A stretch of 15,863 nucleotides of DNA from JAWUXM01 sp034111325 (GTDB lineage Bacteria; Pseudomonadota; Alphaproteobacteria; Rickettsiales; JABIRX01), in contig JAWUXM010000005.1 in NCBI GenBank assembly GCA_034111325.1, positions 1-15,863 of the forward strand, given 5' to 3'. The position numbers were made by a program, and so were the translations under genes. This document shows positions 1-7,370 of this stretch, piece after piece. Under the pieces are notes generated by a model. It saw only the letters and a list, made by a program, of their open reading frames with translations, searched no databases and was not told the origin of the DNA. How positions within the stretch are numbered: position 1 is the stretch's first letter; each line of letters opens with the position of its first letter.

Positions 1-134
1 TCGCTTTAGTCCTCGCTGCCATGGCTGCCAAAGGTGAGACTACTCTAACCCGCATTTATCACCTTGATCGTGGTTATGAAAATCTTGAAGAGAAGTTACG
101 TAAGTGTGGTGCTAAGATCCATCGCTCCTCTTAA
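1..134 (+). CDS. murA: UDP-N-acetylglucosamine 1-carboxyvinyltransferase, C-terminal end (partial)
   Basis: Only the last 43 codons are in the window; the gene enters from the left and stops with TAA at 132-134. The reading frame begins with the codon at position 3 (ALVLAAMAAKGET). The tail contains the run HLDRGYENLEEKL followed by CGAKIHR. This matches the conserved C-terminus of MurA, where a His-x-x-Arg-Gly-Tyr segment and a final Gly-Ala-x-Ile motif close the last subdomain. MurA is the cytoplasmic enzyme that transfers enolpyruvate from PEP to UDP-GlcNAc, the first committed step of peptidoglycan synthesis. The active-site loop lies outside the window, so activity cannot be judged. It is convergent with the autotransporter gene, separated by a repeat-filled gap. 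The related enzyme AroA is less likely because the HLDRGYE motif is MurA-typical. Confidence 0.88.
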   Translation, partial: ALVLAAMAAKGETTLTRIYHLDRGYENLEEKLRKCGAKIHRSS

Positions 135-347
135 AATCTAAGGGTTTCACCTGACAGTAATTATTTCTCTCTTTGCCCCTGGATTGCCTTAGAATCGCAA
201 GCGATTCAGGCAATGACAAGCTGGGCTGTAAACACTGATTGAAATCAGCGGATTTTTGTGATGATTTTTGTTAAATGTTCTGCTTAAGCGAGGAAGCGTA
301 TCTTCATTAGAAAATTCTATTATCTCATCTGCAAACCCTCACCCCAG

Positions 348-375
348 CCCTCTCCCTTACGATTAAGGGAGAGGG
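348..375. repeat. Perfect 12-bp palindromic hairpin inside repeat unit A1
   Basis: The arms ccctctccctta (348-359) and taagggagaggg (364-375) pair perfectly around a 4-nt loop (cgat). A near-identical element occurs at 5642-5665 in the second repeat block. No T-run follows on either strand, so it is not a standard intrinsic terminator. Because murA and the autotransporter converge here, it could still slow polymerase or protect mRNA 3' ends. Confidence 0.8.
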
Positions 376-475
376 AGCTTTAACGGAATAGCAAAAAGAA
401 CTCAAAAAAATTAGATTTTTAAAATCTAAAAGATTTTGCTGTGATTTTTGATATATGTCCTATGCGAATGAGCGA

Positions 476-495
476 CGTGTACAACTTTGTACACG
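476..495. repeat. 8-bp stem, 4-nt loop hairpin inside repeat unit A2
   Basis: The arms cgtgtaca (476-483) and tgtacacg (488-495) pair perfectly around actt. It occupies the same place in the diverged second unit that the CT-rich palindrome holds in the first, so the repeat family seems to carry exchangeable hairpins between conserved flanks. Confidence 0.7.
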
Positions 496-547
496 AGCCG
501 AAATAAGCAGAGGTTATGTATTAAAAAGCATGCAAAAGAATTAGATT

Positions 548-3430
548 TTAGAATTTGGTGTGGAATTTTATGATGATGGTATTCTCACTCTTTGCTGCCT
601 TAATGTGGTCAGGCTCAGATCTGTGAATTACATTAGCTGAGATTCTACTATCGCCCTTCAAATCATGACTCATGAAGAATTCTAAATCACGTTCCTTACC
701 TGAAGGTTTTAGTGATATTTCATCATTTAACCTTAATAATTGACCATCTGCAGTTCTACCTACTGGTATGTCTAATGTTGCAGTACCGCTGATAACACGC
801 ATTGGCTCAGAATATAAGAAGCCTAATTTAGTTCTACCAATATCGGTAAATGCACCTAAAGCATATTGACGAGATTTGATATCATTAAAGCCTTTAAAGA
901 CCGAGTTCTGATTCGCATTAACTGAAGTATTACCTTCTGCATAACTACCGACTAACGATAGATGACTGGTTAATTTATAGCTTATATCTAATCCGTAATG
1001 GTTAGTTGTGATATCATCACCAAAGGTAAAGGCACCCTCACCTTTCGAACCAAGCATAGTCTCGCCTTCATGTAATTCACCGAACATTCCAGATAATGCT
1101 AATTTATCACCTATATAGCTTACGCTTGAAGTTAAGTTATTATTATCAGCACCATGTGCGCTGATTAATGATTTCTCACTTGAAACATAACCAACCGAAG
1201 TTTTGATATTATCAGTTAACTGATAACCAAAGGCTGAATATGAAGCTTCTTCGCCAACTAAACCTAAGTAGCCGTCTTTATTATCTACTGAAATAAAGTT
1301 GCTATATCTTAAATCATTTACATCACTAAATAAGCTATTATCAACATTTGCTTTAAAGCCTAACCTTACATCAAACTTGTCAGTTACGTTTTCTGCGAAA
1401 GAAAAGTTATTAATCTCTGTAGAAACCTCATCATCTGAAAAATCATTCTCAGAAGAAAGGTTTAAGTATTTCTTTCTGCGTCTTTTTCTATTTAGCGTTA
1501 CATCTTCTGATGCATCAGTTGATAGATTAAAAGAGAAAGAGTTCACACCTGGCAATGTTATAATTGAATGACTCACTTCATTATCAGCAAAGTAACTATC
1601 TAACTTGTTGATATTTCTTACATTCGTGGTAATTCTATCTGCTAAGTTAGCGTTATAAGTAAAACCATAATCATCTAAGTAAACTGCCTTATTCAAGAAA
1701 GATGCTGCGTTAAAAGATAATCCGTCTCCAAATGAGCTATTTAATGAGAGGCTAGTATTTGCAAGGTTAAAGCCATCTGAACCAACTGATAACCCAGCTG
1801 CTAGAGTTTGCACACCTTGTGATTTTACCGCTTCATATAAATTTATCATACCTACACCACAATTAATATTATCCGCCGTAGGCTTATCTTGACCGATATA
1901 GCTACTACAACCTCTAATTATAGTTGGGCTAGTTGCTGTACCGGCTAATTTAGCAATTAAATCTGCATTACTAATCTCAGCTTCACTATAGGCACCACGT
2001 AATACCGCAATCGCACCCGCAGCATAAGCAGCTCCCGTATATTCATTATCAGTTGCAGAATTTAACTTTGCATATGTACCATCCTTAAATAAGGTGTTTG
2101 TATTACCTGGCGCAATAAAGCACGTCTTATTAGTAGAGAATCCTGTGCAATCAACACCTATATTTGGCGTTGCTCCTAAGGTAATTTTACTAATCGCATT
2201 AATATTATTACTATCTGAAGCCCCATATGTTATAGAACCTGCATCAACATCTGCAATCGCAACCATTGTTGAGAAAGCCCTAGTACCAACTGCTGTATCT
2301 TTTATTAAGTCAGCAAAATCTGTGTTATTTGTCGAAACTATATAGATGTTTTCTGGAGCATTTAACTGATCAAGCAACTGCGCCCAATAACCAGTTGATG
2401 AGCTCTTATCAACAAAAGTTGTGAAAGATCTCGTACCCACGACAGCCTCGGTCTTCGAATTAAGATAGGAATAACCATGTGAAGTAGAAGTGTCAGGGCT
2501 AGAAATCCTATCGTTAATTAATAATACTTTATTACTTATTTTAGCATATTTAACTGCTTCTAATAGGTGACGTGCTGTATTATCGTGAAAAGCAAAGACT
2601 GGAGATGAATAACTATTATTACTATTAATAAAATAAGTATGCTGATATTCGAACATTGTCTTAATTGGTGTAATGATACTGCCACTTGCTATACCAGTCG
2701 TAAAGCTTCCATTATCTTTTGCTGAAATTATAGAGGCAAGAGAGGTACCATTCCCTAGATCATAAAGACCATGCGTCATAATATCTTGGTCACTATAAGC
2801 ATTAATTACCTTTGTTAACGTTTTGGTATTATTATCAGCACCAGTAGAAAACTCACCTTCAACTTTGGTAAAATCCGTTGCATATTCATCACCTCCTACC
2901 CAATTATTTTTTGTGTTATCACCATGTGGGTTAGTAATAGTATCATAAAATGAGTTGGAAATTGAGTTCTGGGAAACATACCCAAAATCTGCACCTGCTG
3001 ATATATTGATCTGATCTGTCGCCACTGCTTGAACCTGCTGTGCACCAGTACCAACGATTGCAACATTAACTCCACTACCAGTAATATTAGTTTTTCCTGC
3101 TATTTGCTGTAAATAAGCTTTCGCTTCTGCTAACCTTAAGAACCCTGTACCTGATAACCACTTAGTCTGGTCACTTCTTACTGAAGCTATAGTTTCAACT
3201 GTAGAGCCATTAATACATTGCGCAGAATTCCCAATAGAAGCTGAATAACCATAATATCCACACTTCTGGAAAGATAGAGCCGCCGCTGATATATCATCTG
3301 TTGGTTGGGCTGGCGGGTTTGGATCTACTGTAGTTGGAGAACCAGCTGTTGTTCTTGAACCTGGGCCACAAGAAATTATGGTCGAAGTTAGAAGTATCGC
3401 GAATAGTGTTTTTATGTACCCTTTTTTCAT
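548..3430 (-). CDS. Lipoprotein autotransporter with subtilase-like passenger that lacks the catalytic triad
   Basis: 960 aa. Residues 1-21 form a lipoprotein signal with lipobox IISC (Cys21). Residues about 115-535 follow the S8 subtilase pattern: VAIVGTG (123-129), GNGTSLAS (226-233), IYIVSTNN (362-369), AYAAGAIAVL (468-477) and the closing GVGMINLYEAV (525-535). At the places where the triad is expected I see Gly127 for Asp, Asn227 for His and Tyr464 (or Thr465) for Ser. A basic run (648-654, RKRRRKK) precedes a C-terminal region of about 270 aa with alternating beta-strand character that ends in Phe, as outer-membrane barrels do. The architecture resembles NalP/SphB1-type lipoprotein autotransporter proteases, which are surface anchored and process other secreted proteins. 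Here it may be a surface protein without protease activity. A good promoter lies at 3463-3491. I am sure of the architecture, less sure of the inactivity. Confidence 0.85.
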   Translation of the reverse strand: MKKGYIKTLFAILLTSTIISCGPGSRTTAGSPTTVDPNPPAQPTDDISAAALSFQKCGYYGYSASIGNSAQCINGSTVETIASVRSDQTKWLSGTGFLRLAEAKAYLQQIAGKTNITGSGVNVAIVGTGAQQVQAVATDQINISAGADFGYVSQNSISNSFYDTITNPHGDNTKNNWVGGDEYATDFTKVEGEFSTGADNNTKTLTKVINAYSDQDIMTHGLYDLGNGTSLASIISAKDNGSFTTGIASGSIITPIKTMFEYQHTYFINSNNSYSSPVFAFHDNTARHLLEAVKYAKISNKVLLINDRISSPDTSTSHGYSYLNSKTEAVVGTRSFTTFVDKSSSTGYWAQLLDQLNAPENIYIVSTNNTDFADLIKDTAVGTRAFSTMVAIADVDAGSITYGASDSNNINAISKITLGATPNIGVDCTGFSTNKTCFIAPGNTNTLFKDGTYAKLNSATDNEYTGAAYAAGAIAVLRGAYSEAEISNADLIAKLAGTATSPTIIRGCSSYIGQDKPTADNINCGVGMINLYEAVKSQGVQTLAAGLSVGSDGFNLANTSLSLNSSFGDGLSFNAASFLNKAVYLDDYGFTYNANLADRITTNVRNINKLDSYFADNEVSHSIITLPGVNSFSFNLSTDASEDVTLNRKRRRKKYLNLSSENDFSDDEVSTEINNFSFAENVTDKFDVRLGFKANVDNSLFSDVNDLRYSNFISVDNKDGYLGLVGEEASYSAFGYQLTDNIKTSVGYVSSEKSLISAHGADNNNLTSSVSYIGDKLALSGMFGELHEGETMLGSKGEGAFTFGDDITTNHYGLDISYKLTSHLSLVGSYAEGNTSVNANQNSVFKGFNDIKSRQYALGAFTDIGRTKLGFLYSEPMRVISGTATLDIPVGRTADGQLLRLNDEISLKPSGKERDLEFFMSHDLKGDSRISANVIHRSEPDHIKAAKSENTIIIKFHTKF

Positions 3431-3462
3431 ATATATCTGCTATCTGAATTTACAATATAGTC

Positions 3463-3491
3463 ATTGTAGCACAAAAAGGAGCCTTGTGCAA
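3463..3491 (-). promoter_or_regulatory. Sigma-70-type promoter for the autotransporter gene
   Basis: On the minus strand, TTGCAC (3486-3491) and TACAAT (3463-3468) are separated by exactly 17 bp, with predicted transcription start near 3456, about 25 nt before the ATG at 3430. A 6-bp inverted repeat, gcacaa (3469-3474) and ttgtgc (3484-3489), fills the spacer between the two boxes. A direct repeat tgcaaata (3487-3494 and 3500-3507) lies over and just upstream of the -35 box. Both are candidate regulator sites. The gene has no strong Shine-Dalgarno sequence. Confidence 0.6.
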
Positions 3492-3548
3492 ATACATAAT
3501 GCAAATATGTTGCTATTATGTCAGAAGATGAAATATAGGTTATGAATC

Positions 3549-4688
3549 TTAGGAAATTTTAGTAATTTTGTTTTTAGACAAAACATGTGAACAATCAAGC
3601 TTTACAGCCTCTCTTTGCGCATCTTTTGCACTACCGAGCGAGCGCACTGTAGCGTAGCCTTTTTTCTGCAATTCTTCGATTTTATCTTGCTTAAGGTCAA
3701 AATCTACCAAAATACGCTTAGCTAAATCAGCCTTGTTATTTTTTAAGTTAAAGAGCTGATCAACATAAAAACTTGCTCCGACTGCATCTTTTACATCATT
3801 TTGCTTTTGCAGGGAATAACGCCCTCCTCTCGCCAACACAACATCTGAAACAGTAGAAACAACCGAAAAACTCCAATCAGAGTGATATTCAAAGTTACTT
3901 TGTGCTAAAGGATCAATAATAATCTTCAGCTTAGGATTATGGCACAATAATTCAGCAATAAGCTTATCAAGCCTTGTAAATAGCAGTTTAGCTGCTTTCG
4001 GTAGCTTAAGGCTTGCAACAAGCCTTTTCAACAATTTCGTATCATACTCAAAAGGCAAAATAAGCTCCTGAACTGCCTTTTGCTTAGAAAACAACGCTTT
4101 CAAACTTGATATATCTTTATTATTTACCGCTTCTCGCATCTCTTTGACAGAATCAGCCGTTAATTTAGCCTTTTCTGCAAATATGGACAATAAGTCGGGC
4201 AAATTGAAATTCAGCACATAATCGCCTATTTTCAGCTGATTTAGACTTGTTACGATAATATTAAGCACTTCAATATCAGCCTCTAGCTTATCACAACCCA
4301 CAATCTCTATCCCTGCCTGTGTAACACGACGATTATCCTGCAAACTACTAGTCTTAACCCTAAACACATCACCAACATATGCTAAACGTAATGGCAAGCT
4401 ATGCGTCCTAGTTACATTAGTCACAATACGGCTGATCTGCAATGTGATATCTGGGCAAATCGCCAGCATCTCTTTTGAATAAGGATCTATAACGTGGAAA
4501 CTATTCTTTTTAAGAACTTCATCCTCCTTAGAGAATAAATTCCTTTCAAATTCCATAGTTGAAGGATTTACCAGTAGATAACCATTAGCATGAAATAATT
4601 TCGCTAAGGCATTAGTGATCTTGCGTTTGATTTCTGCGTCTGCGCCGATGAGATCGTAAAAGCCTGTTGGAAGTATATTTTCTGTCAT
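3549..4688 (-). CDS. hisZ: ATP phosphoribosyltransferase regulatory subunit
   Basis: 379 aa from the ATG at 4688. HisZ is a histidyl-tRNA synthetase paralogue that forms the regulatory half of the short-form ATP phosphoribosyltransferase (with HisG), the first enzyme of histidine synthesis. Visible class II synthetase-like marks are LPTGFYDL near the N-terminus, PLRLAYVGDVFRVK (99-112), RRVTQAGIEIVG (120-131) and LARGGRYS (285-292). It lacks the RGRxRQF-type motif 2 of true HisS and has no C-terminal anticodon-binding domain, and its length fits HisZ. An in-frame TTG at 4712 would add eight residues, but the family-like sequence begins with MTENILPTGF and neither start has a clear ribosome binding site. 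No hisG or other his gene is in the window. The hairpin terminator of the upstream BI-1 gene ends about 30 nt before the start codon. Confidence 0.82.
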   Translation of the reverse strand: MTENILPTGFYDLIGADAEIKRKITNALAKLFHANGYLLVNPSTMEFERNLFSKEDEVLKKNSFHVIDPYSKEMLAICPDITLQISRIVTNVTRTHSLPLRLAYVGDVFRVKTSSLQDNRRVTQAGIEIVGCDKLEADIEVLNIIVTSLNQLKIGDYVLNFNLPDLLSIFAEKAKLTADSVKEMREAVNNKDISSLKALFSKQKAVQELILPFEYDTKLLKRLVASLKLPKAAKLLFTRLDKLIAELLCHNPKLKIIIDPLAQSNFEYHSDWSFSVVSTVSDVVLARGGRYSLQKQNDVKDAVGASFYVDQLFNLKNNKADLAKRILVDFDLKQDKIEELQKKGYATVRSLGSAKDAQREAVKLDCSHVLSKNKITKIS

Positions 4689-4716
4689 GTTATTTACATT
4701 AAGATTATTCAACTCA

Positions 4717-4757
4717 TAAAAAAAGCGCCGTAACTACAATAATTAGCGGCGCTTTTA
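4717..4757 (-). terminator. Intrinsic terminator after the BI-1 family gene
   Basis: The stem agcgccg (4724-4730) pairs with cggcgct (4747-4753), extended by four A-T pairs, around a loop of about 16 nt. Read on the minus strand it is followed by a run of seven T residues, giving a classic rho-independent terminator 23 nt after the BI-1 stop codon. The plus-strand orientation also ends in TTTT. It stands directly in front of hisZ, so hisZ needs read-through or a promoter of its own, which I could not identify. Confidence 0.85.
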
Positions 4758-4779
4758 TATAATTTAGACTAATTACAAA

Positions 4780-5490
4780 TTATTTTCTATCGCCAACGAA
4801 TCGCAACAGATGAATAAAGATATTGATGAAGTCAAGATATAGGCTAAGCGCACCCATGATACCTACCTTTTTAGCCATATCAGAATCGCCACCTAATCGG
4901 TAATAAGTAGTTTTTAGTTTTTGCGTATCATAAGCAGTTAGGCCAATGAATATGAACAAAGCCGCAGCAGAGATCATAAATTGCATCGCTGTACTTTGTA
5001 GAAACATATTAACTACAGATAGAACGATTATACCGATTAAACCCATCATCATGAACGAACCCATTGAGGTAAGGTCTTTTTTAGTAGTGTAACCATAAAG
5101 GCTCATTGCACCAAAAACCGTAGAGGTAATGAAGAATGCGCGCGCAATCGAAGCACCAGTATAAATCAAAAACACGGATGATAGTGAAAGCCCCATCAAG
5201 GTTGCAAACAACCAAAACATCATTTGTGCAGTTGAAACGCTGAGTTTCTGGAGCTTAAAGCTAAGAAAAAGAACAATAATTAATGGCGAGAATATCACAA
5301 GATATTGCAAAGGCGTGCCAAAAATTACCTGCAAAAGAGCTGGTGAAGAGGCTGTAAGATATGCTACTATGCCTGTCAAGCCGAGACCAAGGCTCATATA
5401 GTTATAAATTTGCAGCATGTAAGAACGAAGCCCTTCATCATATGATGCGCCTTTATCTTGCGCTTTCGTGTTAAATCTTGAAAAGTCCAT
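4780..5490 (-). CDS. Bax inhibitor-1 / YccA family inner-membrane protein
   Basis: 236 aa, with about seven hydrophobic segments spaced through the chain after a soluble N-terminus of roughly 30 residues (MDFSRFNTKAQDKGASYDEG, then LRSYMLQIYNYMSLGLGLTG). The C-terminal part AYDTQKLK... YLDFINIFIHLLRFVGDRK is typical of bacterial BI-1 (TMBIM/YbhL/YccA) proteins. Members are multi-pass inner-membrane proteins; some act as pH-sensitive calcium leak channels and some associate with FtsH. The exact role here is unknown. The start is set at the ATG at 5490 because GAGG (5496-5499) sits 5 nt upstream; a GTG six bases earlier overlaps this ribosome binding site. A strong hairpin terminator follows the stop. 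It is unusual in having the best ribosome binding site of the minus-strand block. Confidence 0.9.
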   Translation of the reverse strand: MDFSRFNTKAQDKGASYDEGLRSYMLQIYNYMSLGLGLTGIVAYLTASSPALLQVIFGTPLQYLVIFSPLIIVLFLSFKLQKLSVSTAQMMFWLFATLMGLSLSSVFLIYTGASIARAFFITSTVFGAMSLYGYTTKKDLTSMGSFMMMGLIGIIVLSVVNMFLQSTAMQFMISAAALFIFIGLTAYDTQKLKTTYYRLGGDSDMAKKVGIMGALSLYLDFINIFIHLLRFVGDRK

Positions 5491-5525
5491 AGCCACCTCG
5501 TTATATTAATTATCTCTCCCTAGAA

Positions 5526-5553
5526 GATATAGTGAAACTTTAAAATTCTGCAA
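5526..5553 (-). promoter_or_regulatory. Candidate promoter for the BI-1 family gene
   Basis: On the minus strand TTGCAG (5548-5553) and TATATC (5526-5531) are 16 bp apart, with a predicted start near 5519, leaving a leader of about 29 nt that contains the GAGG ribosome binding site. The -35 box touches the edge of the repeat block, so the repeat insertion may have shaped this promoter. The boxes deviate from consensus. Confidence 0.4.
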
Positions 5554-5641
5554 GGGTTTTGTAATGATTTTTGTCAAATATCCTGCTTGAACGAGTGAAG
5601 GTATAATTCTATCATCTTATCAACAAACCCTCACCCCAACC

Positions 5642-5665
5642 CTCTCCCTTAAGATTAAGGGAGAG
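5642..5665. repeat. Palindromic hairpin of repeat unit B1
   Basis: Arms ctctcccttaa (5642-5652) and ttaagggagag (5655-5665) are fully complementary; the innermost pairs must open to form a loop. This is the second copy of the CT-rich palindrome seen at 348-375, preceded in both places by caaaccctcacccca. Confidence 0.75.
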
Positions 5666-5766
5666 AGGGCTTTAACGGAATAGCAAAAAGGGCACAAAAA
5701 GACCAACTTTTAAAATTTGAGGGTTTTTGTGATGATTTTTGTCAAATGTCCTGCTTGAACGAGTGA

Positions 5767-5783
5767 AGGTATACTTCATACCT
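5767..5783. repeat. Short hairpin of repeat unit B2
   Basis: Arms aggtat (5767-5772) and atacct (5778-5783) flank a 5-nt loop (acttc). It lies where unit B1 carries the long CT-rich palindrome, consistent with exchangeable hairpin content. The stem is short, so its relevance is less certain than for the other hairpins. Confidence 0.5.
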
Positions 5784-5836
5784 GACTCGAGTGAAAGTAG
5801 GTTATTTGGCAAAAAGGGCACAAAAGAACCAAATTT

Positions 5837-7306
5837 TTAGGATTCGTAATTGTCGCGGATGAAGTTATTGAGAAGCCGCACACCAAAACCAGTTGCACCC
5901 TTTGCTGCAAAATCATGATCACGCTCAATTAGTGACATAGCTGCAATATCTAGATGCGCCCATTTTGTCTTGCCAATAAATCTTTGCAAAAATTGAGCAG
6001 CAGTTATACTTCCTGCTAAACGACCCATCCCGACATTTTTAACGTCGGCTACTTCAGAATTAACCATCTCATCATATTTCTTATGTAACGGCAAACGCCA
6101 CAATTTTTCATCAGACTTCTCACCAGCGTCGGCCAACTGCTGCGCTAGATCATCATCATTAGAGAACAGACCTGCATATACATCACCAAGTGCAATAACA
6201 ATTGCTCCAGTAAGAGTTGCAAGATCAATCATAATTTTTGGATTGAATCTATCTTGCGTATACCATAATGCATCAGCCAAAACTAAACGACCTTCTGCAT
6301 CAGTATTTAAGATTTCGATTGTTTGCCCAGACATTGATTTGACAACGTCACCAGGTCTTTGCGCTGTCCCAGACGGCATATTTTCAACTAAACCAACGAC
6401 ACCAACAACATTCACTCCTGAATTACGCTCCGCCAGGACTTTCATTAAGCCAACAACTGCTGCAGAACCGCCCATATCAGCCTTCATAGAGTCCATGTTT
6501 AATGCAGGTTTAATTGATATTCCACCTGTATCAAAAACCACACCTTTACCAACAAAGCATAATGGTCTTTCATCTTTATTATCTGCGCCATTCCATTGCA
6601 TAACGACAAGTTTTGATTCAGAGCTACTACCTTGCCCAACGCCTAATAGGCTATGCATACCGAGTTTTGCCATGTCCTTTTCATCAAGCACTTCAACTTT
6701 AATGCCTAAAGAGGAAAGCTTTTTACACTCTTCTGCATAATTATCTGTAGTTAGGATGTTTGCTGGCTCAGATATTAGATCACGCGCTAAAAAAACTCCT
6801 TCACCTTCAATTCTAAACTCTGCAAAAGCCTTTTCAGCTTCTTGCGCTTTTTCTAAACGTACATCAAGAGACCTTAACGCATTCTTGTTTTTTTTCTTTT
6901 TGTCAGTGAAATATTTATTAAAATGATAATTTCTTAAGAAACAGCCATAAGCAATATGAGTTGCAACATTCTCCATCGCGACCTTGCTGTTAGATAATTC
7001 ATCAATGATAAGAGCTGCTTCAGAGACTTTCTCACGATTGAGATATATTGAAATTTGCGTACCAACAAAACGCATGTTAGCTTCCGTTATTTCAGAGGTT
7101 TTACCAAGGCCAACCAATAATACTAGATCTAGATCATGATCGGCAGGATGTGCTGCGGGAACAACCTGACCAAGCTCTGCTGTGAATGCAAGATGTGATT
7201 TTTTTATAAATTTTGCTAGATTGTCAGAATTTTGATTTTCTTGCGTAACTGCAATAATTGCAACGCCTTTACCGGGTAAACTTAGCTTCGAAAACTTAAC
7301 TCTCAT
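5837..7306 (-). CDS. pepA: Cytosol (leucyl) aminopeptidase, family M17
   Basis: 489 aa, close to the usual length of about 500. The C-terminal catalytic domain is intact: GKGVVFDTGG (253-262, with the metal-binding Lys254 and Asp258), SIKP (264-267, Lys266 at the active site), MKADMGGSA (274-282, Asp277) and NTDAEGRL (334-341, the family signature with metal ligands Asp336 and Glu338). The N-terminal macro-like domain (about 1-165) is more variable, as usual, with a lysine-rich loop at 136-141. PepA is a hexameric, two-metal enzyme that removes N-terminal residues from peptides in the cytoplasm; in E. coli it also binds DNA as a repressor and recombination accessory factor, which cannot be inferred here. 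The start ATG at 7306 is preceded by a weak AGAG. The gene lies 64 bp after the LpoA-like gene and its stop codon coincides with the edge of a repeat unit. Confidence 0.96.
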   Translation of the reverse strand: MRVKFSKLSLPGKGVAIIAVTQENQNSDNLAKFIKKSHLAFTAELGQVVPAAHPADHDLDLVLLVGLGKTSEITEANMRFVGTQISIYLNREKVSEAALIIDELSNSKVAMENVATHIAYGCFLRNYHFNKYFTDKKKKNKNALRSLDVRLEKAQEAEKAFAEFRIEGEGVFLARDLISEPANILTTDNYAEECKKLSSLGIKVEVLDEKDMAKLGMHSLLGVGQGSSSESKLVVMQWNGADNKDERPLCFVGKGVVFDTGGISIKPALNMDSMKADMGGSAAVVGLMKVLAERNSGVNVVGVVGLVENMPSGTAQRPGDVVKSMSGQTIEILNTDAEGRLVLADALWYTQDRFNPKIMIDLATLTGAIVIALGDVYAGLFSNDDDLAQQLADAGEKSDEKLWRLPLHKKYDEMVNSEVADVKNVGMGRLAGSITAAQFLQRFIGKTKWAHLDIAAMSLIERDHDFAAKGATGFGVRLLNNFIRDNYES

Positions 7307-7370
7307 GATAACTCTATTTAATTTAATAATTTGGAGTATTTACTATTCCTAAACGATTATAATATCAAGA

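Larger units (their letters stand above)
135..547. repeat. Repeat-filled intergenic region (two units of a dispersed family)
   Basis: This 413-bp gap between the convergent murA and autotransporter genes contains no credible gene. From about 251 to 426 there is one repeat unit. It has a left core (tttttgtgatgatttttgtt, then a variant of aaatgtcctgctt), a central palindrome at 348-375, and a right end (taacggaatagcaaaaag, then an A-rich stretch, then atttttaaaat). From about 431 to 555 there is a more diverged unit with the same order but a different central hairpin (476-495). Two further units lie at 5554-5840, so this is a dispersed family and not unique sequence. The first part, about 135-240, shows nothing I can name. 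Confidence 0.75.
5554..5840. repeat. Tandem pair of dispersed-repeat units between pepA and the BI-1 gene
   Basis: Two units follow each other. Unit B1 spans about 5554-5720 and unit B2 about 5721-5840. Their left cores, about 52 bp starting at gggtttt, differ at only about three positions (shared stretch tgatttttgtcaaat, then tcctgcttgaacgagtgaag). Their right ends share gcaaaaagggcacaaaa followed by a T-rich tail. B1 carries the CT-rich palindrome seen also at 348-375; B2 instead carries a short stem at 5767-5783. The same order of core, hairpin and tail occurs at 251-555. The right edge of B2 runs into the pepA stop codon. The 346-bp gap between pepA and the BI-1 gene holds nothing else except the candidate promoter. 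Confidence 0.8.

Noticed and set aside
348..375. CT-rich palindrome as an intrinsic terminator of murA or the autotransporter
   Set aside because: The stem is strong but no T-run follows on either strand.
3549..4712. Histidyl-tRNA synthetase (HisS)
   Set aside because: The class II motif 2 of HisS and the anticodon-binding domain are missing, and length and C-terminus fit HisZ.
251..5840. CRISPR array from the repeated units
   Set aside because: The units are long, only two per block, contain internal hairpins of differing sequence, and lack the regular short repeat and spacer spacing.
6243..6740. Plus-strand open frame opposite pepA
   Set aside because: It is antisense to the most conserved part of pepA, has no ribosome binding site, and its composition reflects the opposite strand. 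Other antisense frames over the autotransporter, lipoprotein, rsmI and mrcA genes were dismissed likewise.
7356..7361. TATAAT-like box on the minus strand before pepA
   Set aside because: A -10 match exists 50 bp before the ATG, but nothing like a -35 box is found at 15-19 bp, so I do not call a promoter; co-transcription with the lipoprotein gene is equally likely.
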